A stretch of DNA of 64,000 bases from contig JAFUFU010000047.1 in NCBI GenBank assembly GCA_017469785.1, positions 37,147-101,146 on the forward strand, in the 5' to 3' direction. This stretch comes from Treponema sp. Lineage in GTDB: Bacteria > Spirochaetota > Spirochaetia > Treponematales > Treponemataceae. How positions within the stretch are numbered: position 1 is the first letter of the stretch; the number at the start of each line of letters is the position of its first letter. The position numbers and the translations under genes were made by a program. Below the pieces are notes generated by a model, which worked only from the letters and a program-made list of their open reading frames with translations, made no database searches and was not told the origin of the DNA. Below, piece by piece: positions 18,371 through 28,021 of this stretch.

Positions 18371-20152
18371 ATGAACGACTGGCTTAAAAACACGACTGCC
18401 AAGTTAAAAAGTATGTGGGCTTCATGGAAGCCCCTTCAAAAAGCAATCGCCGCGGGTATTGTAATCGCGGTTATTGTCGTTTTAGTAATTGTTTTTAAGG
18501 GCTCATCAAAGCCTACGACTATTCCGCTTTTTAATACGCCTATCACTGATGCTAACGCTCGTGCCGATATCGCGTATCGTCTTGATCAGGAGAACATCAA
18601 GTACACGCTCAACGAGACGACCGGGCTTATCTATGTCGATGATGAGATGACCGCCCGTCGGGCAAAGGCAATTCTCGTTTCAGAGGATTTGATTCCTAAC
18701 CGGGTTGATGTCTTCAGCCAGATGCTGGATGTCACGAACTGGTCAACCACTGATTTTGAGCGCGAAAAGAACGATTTGCGCCGCGTCACCAATCAGGTCA
18801 GGCAGCATATTGAATCCCTCGATGACATTGCGAGCGCCGATGTTGTCATCACTCCGGGGCAGAATTCAATCTATGAGAGCCAGCGTGTCCCGGCTACGGC
18901 TTCTGTCACCCTTCGCTTCAGGAACGGCTCTGTCATGGAGCACGACCGAAAACGTATCCAGGGAATTCAGCGTCTTATTCTCCGCTCTGTCTCGGGCCTT
19001 ACCGAAGACAATATTGTCATTTCAAATACAGCAGGTGAAATTCTCAATGATTTTGAGGGGATGGCCGAAAGTGACCGTCTCAGCCTTATTGAGCGCACTG
19101 AAAAATTCAAGCTCAAGCTGGCAAGTGAAAAACGTGCCAAGGTTATCGGTTCATTGCAAAGCATTTACGGTGAAGACCGTGTCCGAGACCTTGATGTAAA
19201 CGTTGATATGGACACATCGAAGGTTTCTAGCGACAAAACAATCCACACTCCGATTATGATTACGGAGCAGGATCCTTCAAAACCTTACGATACCACAGAA
19301 AAGCGTGATTATCTTCCTATTTCTACACAGACTGTTACAAAAGAATGGACCGGTACGGGCTACAATCCTGAGGGACCAGCCGGCGTTGAAGGTCAGAATC
19401 CGCCGGTTTATTCTGATATGTCAAATGTTGTCGGAAAATCAACCGAAACCGGCGTGATTCAGAACAATGTGGTGAACGTCGAGCACCGCACCGAAGAGCG
19501 TATGCCTGCCGTTGACCGAATCACTGTTTCAGTCAACATCGACGGCAATTGGGAAAAAATCACTGACGGTTCGGGGAATCCTGTTTTCGTCACTGAGAAA
19601 AATCTTGATTCTCTAAAAGAACGCTATCCTGATTGGGAAGATCAGGTTAAATATCGTTTTGCCCTTGGTCATATTTTGCGAATCTACAGTCCTCTTTCTG
19701 CTGATGAACTGGAACAGACTGCCAATTACTTGCAGGGGGCGATTGGTTATGACGCCAGCCGCAATTACCGTGTCGTCGTAACGAATATTAAGTTCAACCG
19801 CCAGAATGAGCAGGATTTGGAAGATTCTGCCATTATCCGTGCCCAGCAGACACGCAAGACAATCATGCTGGTCTTGATTGGCGTTGTAATCATTCTCATT
19901 GCATTCATCATATTCAGAATGGTCAGCCGTGAGCTTGAGCGCCGCCGACGTCTCCGGGAAGAAGAGCTTCTCCGCCGTCAGCAGGCAGAGCGGGAAAAGG
20001 CTCTCTGGGACGCAAAACAGGAGGGCATGGAAGTCACCATGTCTGTCGAAGAGCGCAAGCGCGCGGAGCTTCAGGAAAATGCAATCGCTATGGCAAAAGA
20101 GCATCCTGAGGATGTGGCAATGCTCATCAGAACTTGGATGATGGAGGAGTAG
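18371..20152 (+). CDS. fliF: flagellar MS-ring protein FliF
   Basis: 593 residues that form the membrane ring on which the flagellum is built. One membrane helix lies near residues 25-45 (AIAAGIVIAVIVVLVIVF) and the other near 497-516 (IMLVLIGVVIILIAFIIF). The ring-building YscJ-like domains lie between them, and a charged C-terminal tail binds FliG. A TATAAT about 34 bases upstream may be an internal promoter. fliG follows 3 bases after the stop. Confidence 0.97.
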   Translation: MNDWLKNTTAKLKSMWASWKPLQKAIAAGIVIAVIVVLVIVFKGSSKPTTIPLFNTPITDANARADIAYRLDQENIKYTLNETTGLIYVDDEMTARRAKAILVSEDLIPNRVDVFSQMLDVTNWSTTDFEREKNDLRRVTNQVRQHIESLDDIASADVVITPGQNSIYESQRVPATASVTLRFRNGSVMEHDRKRIQGIQRLILRSVSGLTEDNIVISNTAGEILNDFEGMAESDRLSLIERTEKFKLKLASEKRAKVIGSLQSIYGEDRVRDLDVNVDMDTSKVSSDKTIHTPIMITEQDPSKPYDTTEKRDYLPISTQTVTKEWTGTGYNPEGPAGVEGQNPPVYSDMSNVVGKSTETGVIQNNVVNVEHRTEERMPAVDRITVSVNIDGNWEKITDGSGNPVFVTEKNLDSLKERYPDWEDQVKYRFALGHILRIYSPLSADELEQTANYLQGAIGYDASRNYRVVVTNIKFNRQNEQDLEDSAIIRAQQTRKTIMLVLIGVVIILIAFIIFRMVSRELERRRRLREEELLRRQQAEREKALWDAKQEGMEVTMSVEERKRAELQENAIAMAKEHPEDVAMLIRTWMMEE

Positions 20153-20155
20153 GAT

Positions 20156-21211
20156 ATGTCTGATGCAAAAGCTGCTGCAAAACCCGGAAAAAAGGGCGGA
20201 GCAAAAGATTACAAAAACCTTACCGGCCGTCAGAAGGCCGCTATCTTCCTTGTGTCACTTGGCTCTGATGTTTCATCTGAAATCATGAAGCACTTGCGCG
20301 AAGATGAGGTTGAGACTCTCACTTTTGAAATTGCCCGTCTGGAAACCGTCGACTCTGATTTCAAGGATCAGGTTCTTGAAGAATTCCAGGAACTCATGAA
20401 CGCGCAGAACTTTATCACCACTGGTGGTATTGACTATGCCCGGGAATTGCTTGAAAAATCTTTGGGAAGCCAGAAAGCAATCGACATTATCAACCGGCTT
20501 ACGTCAAGTTTGCAGGTTCGTCCTTTCGATTTTATCCGCCGAACGGATCCTGCCCACTTGCTCAACTTTATACAGCAGGAATATCCGCAGACAATCGCCT
20601 TGATTCTGGCTTATCTGGAGCCGGGAAAGGCCGCCGTTATCTTGCAGAACTTGCCGCCGGAGATTCAGCCGGAAGTTTCAAAGCGACTGGCAACCATGGA
20701 CCGAACTTCACCGGACGTTCTCCGCGAAGTCGAGCGGGTTCTTGAAAAGAAGCTTTCTACACTTTCCAGCGAAGACTACACGGCCGCAGGTGGTGTCGAG
20801 TCTATCGTTGAAATCCTCAACCTTGTTGACCGTTCTTCTGAAAAGGCTATCATCGAATCTTTGGAAGAAGAGGATCCGGATTTGGCAGAGGAAATCAAAA
20901 AGCGAATGTTCGTCTTCGAAGATATCGTTATGCTGGACGACCGTGCCATTCAGAAGGTTCTCCGCGAAGTCGATACTCAGGAGCTTTCAAAGGCTCTCAA
21001 ATCTGTGGATACCGAAGTTCAGGACAAGATTTTCCGCAACATGTCAAAGCGAGCGGCTTCAATGCTCAAGGAAGATATGGAATTCATGGGACCTGTCCGC
21101 TTGAAGGATGTCGAAGAGGCTCAGCAGAAAATCGTTTCTACTATCCGCCGTCTCGAAGATGCGGGTGAAATCGTCATTGCACGTAGCGGTGAGGACGAAC
21201 TGGTCGTTTAG
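20156..21211 (+). CDS. fliG: flagellar motor switch protein FliG
   Basis: 351 residues with the N-terminal FliF-binding domain (LTGRQKAAIFLVSLGSD), the middle domain and the C-terminal torque domain (FVFEDIVMLDDRAIQKVLREVDTQELSKALK). It forms the rotor ring that contacts the stator. The N-terminal lysine- and alanine-rich extension (about 17 residues) is unremarkable. Confidence 0.97.
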   Translation: MSDAKAAAKPGKKGGAKDYKNLTGRQKAAIFLVSLGSDVSSEIMKHLREDEVETLTFEIARLETVDSDFKDQVLEEFQELMNAQNFITTGGIDYARELLEKSLGSQKAIDIINRLTSSLQVRPFDFIRRTDPAHLLNFIQQEYPQTIALILAYLEPGKAAVILQNLPPEIQPEVSKRLATMDRTSPDVLREVERVLEKKLSTLSSEDYTAAGGVESIVEILNLVDRSSEKAIIESLEEEDPDLAEEIKKRMFVFEDIVMLDDRAIQKVLREVDTQELSKALKSVDTEVQDKIFRNMSKRAASMLKEDMEFMGPVRLKDVEEAQQKIVSTIRRLEDAGEIVIARSGEDELVV

Positions 21212-21229
21212 TCGTAAAGGGGTTTATTC

Positions 21230-22183
21230 ATGGCAAGAAATTTATTTCAGCAGACATTATTTCAACCTGGTCAGTTAAAGCCGAAAGAGGGCGAATTCAA
21301 GCTCCAGCTTGTCCATGAATTTGCCCCGCCTGTAGAAGAAGTTGTCGAGGAAGAGGTTCCTGAATACACAGGCCCTACTGCCGATGATTTGCGTCGCGAG
21401 GCCGAGGCTTTCAAGGCCCAGTGGGAGCAGGAAAAAGAGCAGATGCTCAGAGATGCCCAGGCAAAGGCTGATGAAATCCTGAAAAAAGCCGAAGATGCCG
21501 CTTTTGCCGAAGTCAAGCGACAGACAAATCAGGCACAAGTCGTAAAAAATGAGGCTGAGCAGACAGCCCAGGAAATCATAAAGAAAGCTCAAGAAGAAGC
21601 TTCGCGTATAATCGAAGAAGCCAATGCTGAGCAGGAAGCTCTTAAAAAAAGTGGCTATTCAGAGGGCCTGAACAAGGGCCGGGAAGATGGATTTTCTGAA
21701 GGACAGGGTGAAGTCCAGCGTCTCGTGGAGCGTACGCACAAAATCCTTGAGGGGGTAATGGCCCGTCGCGAGGAGATTTTGAGCGAGACAGAGCAGCAGA
21801 TTGTCGAGCTTGTGATTCTTATGACACGCAAGGTTGTTAAAATCATCTCAGAAAACCAAAAATCCGTCGTAATGGCGAATATTCTTCAGGCTCTGAAAAA
21901 AGTGAAGGGGCGCGGGGACGTTACAATCCGCGTGAACCTTGCCGATGTCAAGCTTACCAGTGAGCATACGCAGGATTTCATCAAGCAAGTTGAGAACGTT
22001 AAGGGAATAACCGTGCTTGAAGATTCCACCGTAGATAAGGGCGGTTGCGTGGTTGAGACGGATTTCGGAGCTATTGATGCCCGAATCCAGAGCCAGCTTT
22101 CAGAGCTAGAGACGGCAATCCTTGAAATCTCGCCGGTCAAGACGATTCAGAAAAACGAACCTTTGCAGGTGAGTGAAGGCTAA
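21230..22183 (+). CDS. fliH: flagellar assembly protein FliH
   Basis: 317 residues. A long acidic and glutamine-rich coiled coil (about residues 40-150) is followed by the conserved FliH/YscL C-terminal region ([23 protein letters not shown]...[24 protein letters not shown]). FliH regulates the export ATPase FliI, encoded next. It is longer than the enterobacterial protein (about 235), as is usual in spirochaetes. Confidence 0.92.
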   Translation: MARNLFQQTLFQPGQLKPKEGEFKLQLVHEFAPPVEEVVEEEVPEYTGPTADDLRREAEAFKAQWEQEKEQMLRDAQAKADEILKKAEDAAFAEVKRQTNQAQVVKNEAEQTAQEIIKKAQEEASRIIEEANAEQEALKKSGYSEGLNKGREDGFSEGQGEVQRLVERTHKILEGVMARREEILSETEQQIVELVILMTRKVVKIISENQKSVVMANILQALKKVKGRGDVTIRVNLADVKLTSEHTQDFIKQVENVKGITVLEDSTVDKGGCVVETDFGAIDARIQSQLSELETAILEISPVKTIQKNEPLQVSEG

Positions 22184-22196
22184 AAAGACTTATTGA

Positions 22197-23699
22197 ATGG
22201 GTGGGAAAATGGAGTCTTTTTTTAATAAATATCTAAATACAATCAAACACACGGAGACCATTCTCTATACTGGTCATGTAACCGCAGTAAAAGGGCTTGT
22301 TATCGAAAGTAACGGCCCTCGTTCTGTTATCGGTGAAATCTGCACTATAAAAATTCCTTCTTCCAAAAGAGAAGTTCTTGCCGAGGTCATGGGCTTTGAA
22401 GGCAACACCGTCAAGCTCATGCCTTATTCTGACACTACCGGAATTGAAGTCGGATGTGAGATTATTGCCAGCGGTCATATTTTGCAGGTTCCCGTGGGAA
22501 AGAATCTTCTTGGCCGTGTTATTGATGCCACGGGAGCACCGATTGACGGAAAAGGTTCCCTTGATGTCACAGAATATTATCCTGTTCTGGCCTCTCCCCC
22601 TGACCCGATTAACCGTCTGCCCATAAACAAGCGCATTACGACCGGCGTTCGTTGCATTGATTCTCTTCTTACTTGCGGAAAAGGCCAGCGCCTCGGTATT
22701 TTTGCCGGTTCTGGCGTCGGAAAATCAACCCTCCTTTCCATGATTGCCCGGAATACCAACGCTGACATAAACGTAATCGGCCTTATCGGTGAGCGTAACC
22801 GTGAGGTAAACGATTTTATCGAGCGTGATTTGGGACCGGAAGGAATGAAACGCTCGGTCATCGTTGTGGCTACCAGCGACACTCCCTCAATCTGCCGTCT
22901 CCGTGCGGCTTATGTCACCACTGCAATCGCAGAATATTTCCGCGATCAGGGCAAGGATGTCATGCTCATGATGGACAACATGACCCGTTTTGCCCATGCC
23001 CAGCGTGAAATCGGTCTTTCTACCGGCGAGGCTCCGGCTCAGCGGGGATACCCGCCAAGCGTATTTGACTTGATTCCAAAGCTGCTTGAGCGCACGGGCA
23101 CCAACGACAAAGGCTCAATCACCGCATTCTATAACGTGCTTGTTGACGGCGATGACATGGACGAGCCTATTACCGATAAAGTTCGTGGTACTCTTGACGG
23201 ACATATCGTCTTGAGCCGCGCCTTGGCTCAGCAGCGGCATTATCCTGCTATCGATGTCCTCAAATCAATCAGCCGTCTTTCCCGCCGGGTTAGTGGCCGG
23301 GAAACCCTTAAAGCCGCCACAAAAATCAGCCGTCTTGTGGCTATTTACGAGGATAACCGTGACATGATAAGCGCGGGCGTGTACCAGAAAGGCTCGAACG
23401 CAGAGATAGATCTTTCAATCGACAAGCACGAGGCAATCGAGGAATTCCTTTGTCAGGAAGAGGACGAGCACTGTCCCATAGACGAGACTCTGGAAAAACT
23501 GTCCGCTCTTGCCGAAATCCCGATTCCGGACGAGGAATATGTGGAGCAGCCGGCCTTGAACCGAAAGACTGTCGCCCAGCTTGTTCACGAGCATAAAGAA
23601 GAGAACGTGGAAAACGCAAACGAAAAGGCGAGCGTGGCTTTTGAATCGAATTTGGCTCCGCAGATTTCCGCTATTTCTGACGTGGCGGACAAGCTCTAG
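22197..23699 (+). CDS. fliI: flagellar export ATPase FliI
   Basis: 500 residues of the F1-like ATPase that energises type-III export of flagellar subunits. Walker A GSGVGKST is near residue 172, GERNREVNDF and MMDNMTRFAHAQREI follow. The C-terminus extends about 60 residues beyond the usual end and is rich in Glu and Ala. The first ATG (22197) has a poor Shine-Dalgarno; the ATG at 22209 (MESFFNKYL) is preceded by GGTGGG and may be the real start. Confidence 0.95.
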   Translation: MGGKMESFFNKYLNTIKHTETILYTGHVTAVKGLVIESNGPRSVIGEICTIKIPSSKREVLAEVMGFEGNTVKLMPYSDTTGIEVGCEIIASGHILQVPVGKNLLGRVIDATGAPIDGKGSLDVTEYYPVLASPPDPINRLPINKRITTGVRCIDSLLTCGKGQRLGIFAGSGVGKSTLLSMIARNTNADINVIGLIGERNREVNDFIERDLGPEGMKRSVIVVATSDTPSICRLRAAYVTTAIAEYFRDQGKDVMLMMDNMTRFAHAQREIGLSTGEAPAQRGYPPSVFDLIPKLLERTGTNDKGSITAFYNVLVDGDDMDEPITDKVRGTLDGHIVLSRALAQQRHYPAIDVLKSISRLSRRVSGRETLKAATKISRLVAIYEDNRDMISAGVYQKGSNAEIDLSIDKHEAIEEFLCQEEDEHCPIDETLEKLSALAEIPIPDEEYVEQPALNRKTVAQLVHEHKEENVENANEKASVAFESNLAPQISAISDVADKL

Positions 23700-23702
23700 C
23701 CT

Positions 23703-24128
23703 ATGAAGCGCTTTGAATTCTCATTACAGAAAGTCCTTGATTTCCGCGAGTTTGAGAAAAAACAGGCTGAGGCAGAGCTTGGAAAAGCTGTCGCAGAGGA
23801 AAAACAGATTCAGGACACGCTTGATATGATTGCTCAGGCCCATGTTTCAACTGTCCATGCCGCAGACGAAACCCACGATATTTCAGGAATGTATGCCATG
23901 CAGAATTATTTCAGGCTTCTTGAGCAGCGGAAGGAAGAGGCGCTTATGAATCTGGCGCAGGCGCAGGTCATTACCGAAGAAAAGCGGGATGCAATGCGGG
24001 AAGCGATGAAAAACTGCAAGGTTCTTGAGAATCTCCGTGATGCCCGTAAAAGCGCATGGAAGAAGGAAAATCTCAAGGCTGAAGAAAACGAAATTGACGA
24101 CATCGTTACTTCAAAATATAGAGGATAA
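23703..24128 (+). CDS. fliJ: flagellar protein FliJ
   Basis: 141 residues, almost entirely coiled coil, starting FEFSLQKVLDFREFEKKQAEAELGKA, the typical FliJ opening. FliJ is the central stalk of the export ATPase and helps recycle chaperones. It lies directly between fliI and argR with gaps of 2-3 bases. Confidence 0.9.
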   Translation: MKRFEFSLQKVLDFREFEKKQAEAELGKAVAEEKQIQDTLDMIAQAHVSTVHAADETHDISGMYAMQNYFRLLEQRKEEALMNLAQAQVITEEKRDAMREAMKNCKVLENLRDARKSAWKKENLKAEENEIDDIVTSKYRG

Positions 24129-24130
24129 AA

Positions 24131-24604
24131 ATGAAAGAACGCTCGGAACGGCTCAAGGCCATAAAAAAACTGATTAAAAACAACCGCATTGAAAGCCAGG
24201 ACGAGCTTTTAAAGGAACTTACAAAAGAGGGCTTTGACGTGACGCAGGCGACCCTTTCCCGGGATTTAAAGCTTCTCAAGGTGGGAAAGGTGAGTGACGG
24301 CCACGCAGGCTACGTTTACACGCTGCAGAGTGACGAGGACCGCGGGGAAAGCGAGCAGATTTTCGTACAGGACTTCTTGCGGGGATATGTGAGCATCGAC
24401 TGGAATGGGGCGACTGTGGTTATTAAGACCTTCGGCGGTCATGCCGATGCAGTGGCCAATGCCCTGGACTGTCTGAACCTTGAAGAGATTCTTGGAACTG
24501 TGGCAGGAGACTCCTGTGTCTTTGCGGCCCTGAGAGCCGGTGTTACTGGCGAGGATTTCATGAAGACCCTTAAGAAGCATATTCCGGATCTGGAAGAAGA
24601 ATGA
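24131..24604 (+). CDS. argR: arginine repressor ArgR
   Basis: 157 residues: an N-terminal winged helix with the SRDLKLL recognition segment, then a C-terminal trimerisation and arginine-binding domain (TFGGHADAVANALDCLN and LGTVAGDSCVFAALR). ArgR represses arginine synthesis genes when arginine is plentiful. It is cotranscribed with the flagellar genes here (2-base gap to fliJ), an odd placement. No ARG-box-like palindrome was recognised in front of argH. Confidence 0.93.
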   Translation: MKERSERLKAIKKLIKNNRIESQDELLKELTKEGFDVTQATLSRDLKLLKVGKVSDGHAGYVYTLQSDEDRGESEQIFVQDFLRGYVSIDWNGATVVIKTFGGHADAVANALDCLNLEEILGTVAGDSCVFAALRAGVTGEDFMKTLKKHIPDLEEE

Positions 24605-24663
24605 CAATCCTAAAAAACTTTTCCGAATCTGTTTTTTTTCTCGCTTTCTGAAAAATCATGGGA

Positions 24664-24669
24664 TATAAT
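24664..24669 (+). promoter_or_regulatory. -10 box 7 bases before the start of the TGS kinase
   Basis: TATAAT ends 7 bases before the ATG at 24677. There is no Shine-Dalgarno, so transcription probably begins at the start codon. The -35 region is weak. Confidence 0.6.
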
Positions 24670-24676
24670 ATATCTC

Positions 24677-26335
24677 ATGAGTACAATTACTTTAACTTTT
24701 ACTGATGGAAGAAAAATCGAAACTCCTGCACGTATTCGGGGCAAGGATATTTTAGACAAGCTGCCTGAACAGAAGGGAACCCTCGTGGCCATAAAAGTGA
24801 ACAACAAGGTCGTGTCGCTTTGCCGCCCGATTCGCGTCTCAAGCCGTGTTCAGGGCGTGTATTTGGCTTCAAAAGAAGGGGCATATGTATACCGCCGCTC
24901 CCTGAGCTTCATTCTTACGGCAGCGGCTCACAGGCTTTTCCCGGGCAACAGGCTCATTATCGCTCACAGTCTCGGCTACGGCTATTATTACACCCTTGAG
25001 CGTGATACTCCAATCACCGGGGAAGAAATCGCTACTCTCAAGGCAGAAATGAGGAAAATCATCGATGCTGACTGTGAAATCACCACAAAGCATATTTCCT
25101 TTGATGAGGCGATTGAGCTTTTCAAAAAGCTTGGCATGACGGAAACAGCAAAACAATTGCAGTACCGTTGCCGTGACTGCGTTCTGGTGAACGCTCTGGG
25201 GGATGAATTCGCCGATATCTATTTCGGCTCGCTGGTGGAGACGGCCGGAATCCTCAAGGTCTTTGACCTCATGCCCTACGATGAAGGCTTTCTCTTGCAG
25301 TTTCCTACGGCCGAAAAGCCGGACGAGCTTCCGCCATTTGAGGATTCTCCCAAGATTTTCGAGATTTTCAAGAGATACAAGAAATGGGGCCGTCTCGTCG
25401 ATGTGTCGACCGTCGCATCCCTGAACGAGATTGTTTCCCGCAAAAAAGTCAACGACCTCATTGACATCTGCGAGACATACCAAATGCAGAATTACGCGCG
25501 TGTCGCCAGAATGATTCACGATCGCGGAAACGTCAAGGTTGTGCTGATTGCGGGTCCTTCTTCTTCCGGAAAAACAACTTCCGCATTCAAGATGGCCCTT
25601 CACCTTCGCTCAATCGGATATACGCCAAAGACCATCAGCCTTGACTGCTACTATGTCGGTCGGGACAAAAATCCGAAGGACGAAAACGGCAATTATGACT
25701 ACGAGTGTCTTGAGGCATTGGATATCGAGCTTCTGAACCAGAATCTCATTGACCTCTTTGCCGGTAAGGAAGTTGAGATTCCTTCATACAACTTTGACCT
25801 CGGCCAGCGTTACTATACCGGGGACACAAAAATGACGCTTGGACCCACTGACATCCTCATCCTTGAAGGCATTCACGGTCTCAACGACAAGCTGACTCCG
25901 CTTATCAAGCCGGAATACAAGTTCAAGATTTATCTCTCGGCCCTCACGCAGCTCAATTTTGACGAGCACAACCGAATCCCGACCAGCGACAACAGGCTTA
26001 TCCGCCGTATTGTCCGTGACGCGAATTTCCGCGGCAAGCCGGCCGCTGGCACTATCGCGATGTGGGACAGCGTACAGAGAGGGGAAAGGCTCCATATTTT
26101 CCCTTTCCAGAACAGTGCCGATGCCGTGCTGAATACGGCTCTGGACTATGAGCTTCCTGTATTGAAGATTTATGCCGAGCCTAAGCTTCGCGCCGTAAAG
26201 CCTGACGAGCCGGAATATACAGAGGCATGCCGCCTTTTGAATTTCCTCTCGCACTTTAACGCGATTTCTTCCGATTATGTTCCCAAACAGTCGATTATCA
26301 GGGAATTTATCGGTGGAAGCACATTCAAATACTGA
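24677..26335 (+). CDS. TGS-domain nucleoside (uridine-like) kinase
   Basis: 552 residues. The N-terminus is a TGS-like fold (LTFTDGRKIETPARIRGKDILDKL), followed by a ThrRS-second-domain-like region (SLGYGYYYTLERDTPITGEEIATLKAEMRKII) and a C-terminal P-loop kinase of the uridine kinase/phosphoribulokinase family. Walker A GPSSSGKTTS is near residue 295, and LDCYYVGRD and LILEGIHGLND are kinase motifs. Proteins of this build are common in spirochaetes and clostridia; the substrate is not certain. It is convergent with the starch operon and shares a terminator with it. Confidence 0.88.
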   Translation: MSTITLTFTDGRKIETPARIRGKDILDKLPEQKGTLVAIKVNNKVVSLCRPIRVSSRVQGVYLASKEGAYVYRRSLSFILTAAAHRLFPGNRLIIAHSLGYGYYYTLERDTPITGEEIATLKAEMRKIIDADCEITTKHISFDEAIELFKKLGMTETAKQLQYRCRDCVLVNALGDEFADIYFGSLVETAGILKVFDLMPYDEGFLLQFPTAEKPDELPPFEDSPKIFEIFKRYKKWGRLVDVSTVASLNEIVSRKKVNDLIDICETYQMQNYARVARMIHDRGNVKVVLIAGPSSSGKTTSAFKMALHLRSIGYTPKTISLDCYYVGRDKNPKDENGNYDYECLEALDIELLNQNLIDLFAGKEVEIPSYNFDLGQRYYTGDTKMTLGPTDILILEGIHGLNDKLTPLIKPEYKFKIYLSALTQLNFDEHNRIPTSDNRLIRRIVRDANFRGKPAAGTIAMWDSVQRGERLHIFPFQNSADAVLNTALDYELPVLKIYAEPKLRAVKPDEPEYTEACRLLNFLSHFNAISSDYVPKQSIIREFIGGSTFKY

Positions 26336-26344
26336 TAGTGCATA

Positions 26345-26400
26345 AAAAATCCCCTTGCTTTCAGGTGCCGCTTAAAACGGTACCAAGCACGGGGATTTTT
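26345..26400. terminator. bidirectional terminator between convergent genes
   Basis: AAAAATCCCC (26345-26354) pairs with GGGGATTTTT (26391-26400). An inner stem of GGTGCCG against CGGTACC encloses a CTTAAAA loop. A and T tracts flank both sides, so it should stop the kinase transcript and the starch operon. Confidence 0.88.
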
Positions 26401-26423
26401 CTTTTCAGTGGCCGTTATGAATC

Positions 26424-27992
26424 TTATTGGGCATCCATGTCAAATACGGCAACTTTTCCGGCAAGAATTTTCCCGCTGGCCTTGCCGTCTTTTACCGTGA
26501 ATCGGCGGGAAGAGGATGACGGGCTTACTGCGTCCTTGTATTTTCCGTCAGCAATGCCTTTTACATCCGCATCGGTGATTGTTACTGTCTTGTCTGTATT
26601 GTTGATGATGACAAATCCCTTGCTTCCCCGCTGAATCATGAGCAGGCCCGTGTTGTTTCCCGGGTTGCTCAGTGTCTCGCCGGCGTTCCCGGCATGGTTT
26701 CGGAAGAAATTGACTGCCTTGACCTGCGCGTCCTTGAACATTGCGCTTCCTATTTTTCCGAGCTTGTTATTGCCCCATTTTGTGCTTTGCGTAATGCCAG
26801 AGCCGTCCGGGCGGTCAAAGAAGAGGGGAGTGCCGGAATAGCGTGAAGCGATGATTGCGTAGCCTCGGATGATTTCCGCTTCGCTGGGCGGAGTCCAGGA
26901 ATTGCCTGAGCCGTAGTCATCGTTGCAGTAGTTGTCGTGCGACTCAATCCACGTTACAAGTTTGTTCTCGCTTCCGCTCGGAATATTGTAGCCCTTGATA
27001 TTTGTGTTCAGAAGATTGTTATTCTTGATGGCCGTTCGGAGTTTTTCTCCATATGCTGACGCCGTAGTTCTGAAACTTTCTCCCTCATCGCCAAAATTCA
27101 GCGCCTGATAAGCACCCAGCCGTGTCGAGGAGTCCGTGTTTCCGAGAATCTCACCGTACTGGAATACGGCGCCGTTTTCAAGGATTGTGGGCCAGAAATT
27201 TGACTGGAAATTATCGTGTGAGGAATGACTGTCGTCATCCGGCAGCTCGATGTGTTTTGCCGCGTCATAGCGGAAGCCGTCTGCCCCGTCAGTCACGCAC
27301 TGCTTGAGGAAGCTCAGGATATAATTCTGAACTGCCGTGTTTCCAGTGTTCAAATCCCACAGGCCTGCCAGTTTGTACTGGGTGATTTCATAACGCTCAG
27401 TTGCCACGTCCGCACTATTTGAGGCTGTATGGAATATTTCCTGCTGGCTTCCGAGGGCCTTAACGTTGTCAGAAATCGCATTCCAGTCAGATGAGCAGTG
27501 GTTCAGAACCGCGTCGACGATGACTTTGATTCCTTTTTCGTGAGCGGCCTTGCACATTTCCTTGAATTCGTCCTCGGTTCCCAGCTGGTAGTTTCCGATG
27601 ACAAAATCTGTTGGCTGATAGTGATAGTACCAGGCATCTGTTCCGTTCCCGTCGTTTCCGTAGCCGATAGTGCCGGGACTTGTCCGCTTGTTGCTGTCGC
27701 CGGTCTTGCACTGTGAAACAGGAGAAGTCTGGATGGCAGAGAAGCCCGCTGCGGCGATATCGTCAAGATTCTCCCTGATTGTGTCGAAACTCCATGACCA
27801 GCAGTGCAAAATCGCACCGTCAGCGATGTTTTCCACAAGACCGCTTTCTGTTGTCGTCACGTCATCGCGCCCGCTTGTTGCTGTCTCAATCGGGGTGCTT
27901 GTTACTTCTTTTCCGTTATCGTCGTCTAAGGTACATGCTCCGAAATAGAAGAGCGTTGCCGCAAGACCTGCGATAAAAATAAGCCATTTCAT
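26424..27992 (-). CDS. GH13 alpha-amylase lipoprotein
   Basis: 522 residues, lipobox FGAC at about residue 20, a Thr/Ser-rich linker to about 50, then a GH13 barrel. Catalytic residues visible are the nucleophile Asp in GFRYDAAKH (about 242), the acid Glu in QYGEILGN (about 281) and the stabilising Asp in ESHDNY (about 352). AVLNHCSSDW replaces the usual DxVxNH motif. It hydrolyses internal alpha-1,4 bonds of starch, probably at the cell surface. It is the last gene of the starch operon. Confidence 0.93.
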   Translation of the reverse strand: MKWLIFIAGLAATLFYFGACTLDDDNGKEVTSTPIETATSGRDDVTTTESGLVENIADGAILHCWSWSFDTIRENLDDIAAAGFSAIQTSPVSQCKTGDSNKRTSPGTIGYGNDGNGTDAWYYHYQPTDFVIGNYQLGTEDEFKEMCKAAHEKGIKVIVDAVLNHCSSDWNAISDNVKALGSQQEIFHTASNSADVATERYEITQYKLAGLWDLNTGNTAVQNYILSFLKQCVTDGADGFRYDAAKHIELPDDDSHSSHDNFQSNFWPTILENGAVFQYGEILGNTDSSTRLGAYQALNFGDEGESFRTTASAYGEKLRTAIKNNNLLNTNIKGYNIPSGSENKLVTWIESHDNYCNDDYGSGNSWTPPSEAEIIRGYAIIASRYSGTPLFFDRPDGSGITQSTKWGNNKLGKIGSAMFKDAQVKAVNFFRNHAGNAGETLSNPGNNTGLLMIQRGSKGFVIINNTDKTVTITDADVKGIADGKYKDAVSPSSSSRRFTVKDGKASGKILAGKVAVFDMDAQ

Positions 27993-28021
27993 TTGATTCT
28001 CCTGTAACTGTGCTTTGACAT

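Noticed and set aside
24869-25603. A 244-codon open frame on the minus strand
   Set aside because: It lies wholly inside the TGS kinase gene on the other strand and its product looks like an antisense shadow with no recognisable domain.
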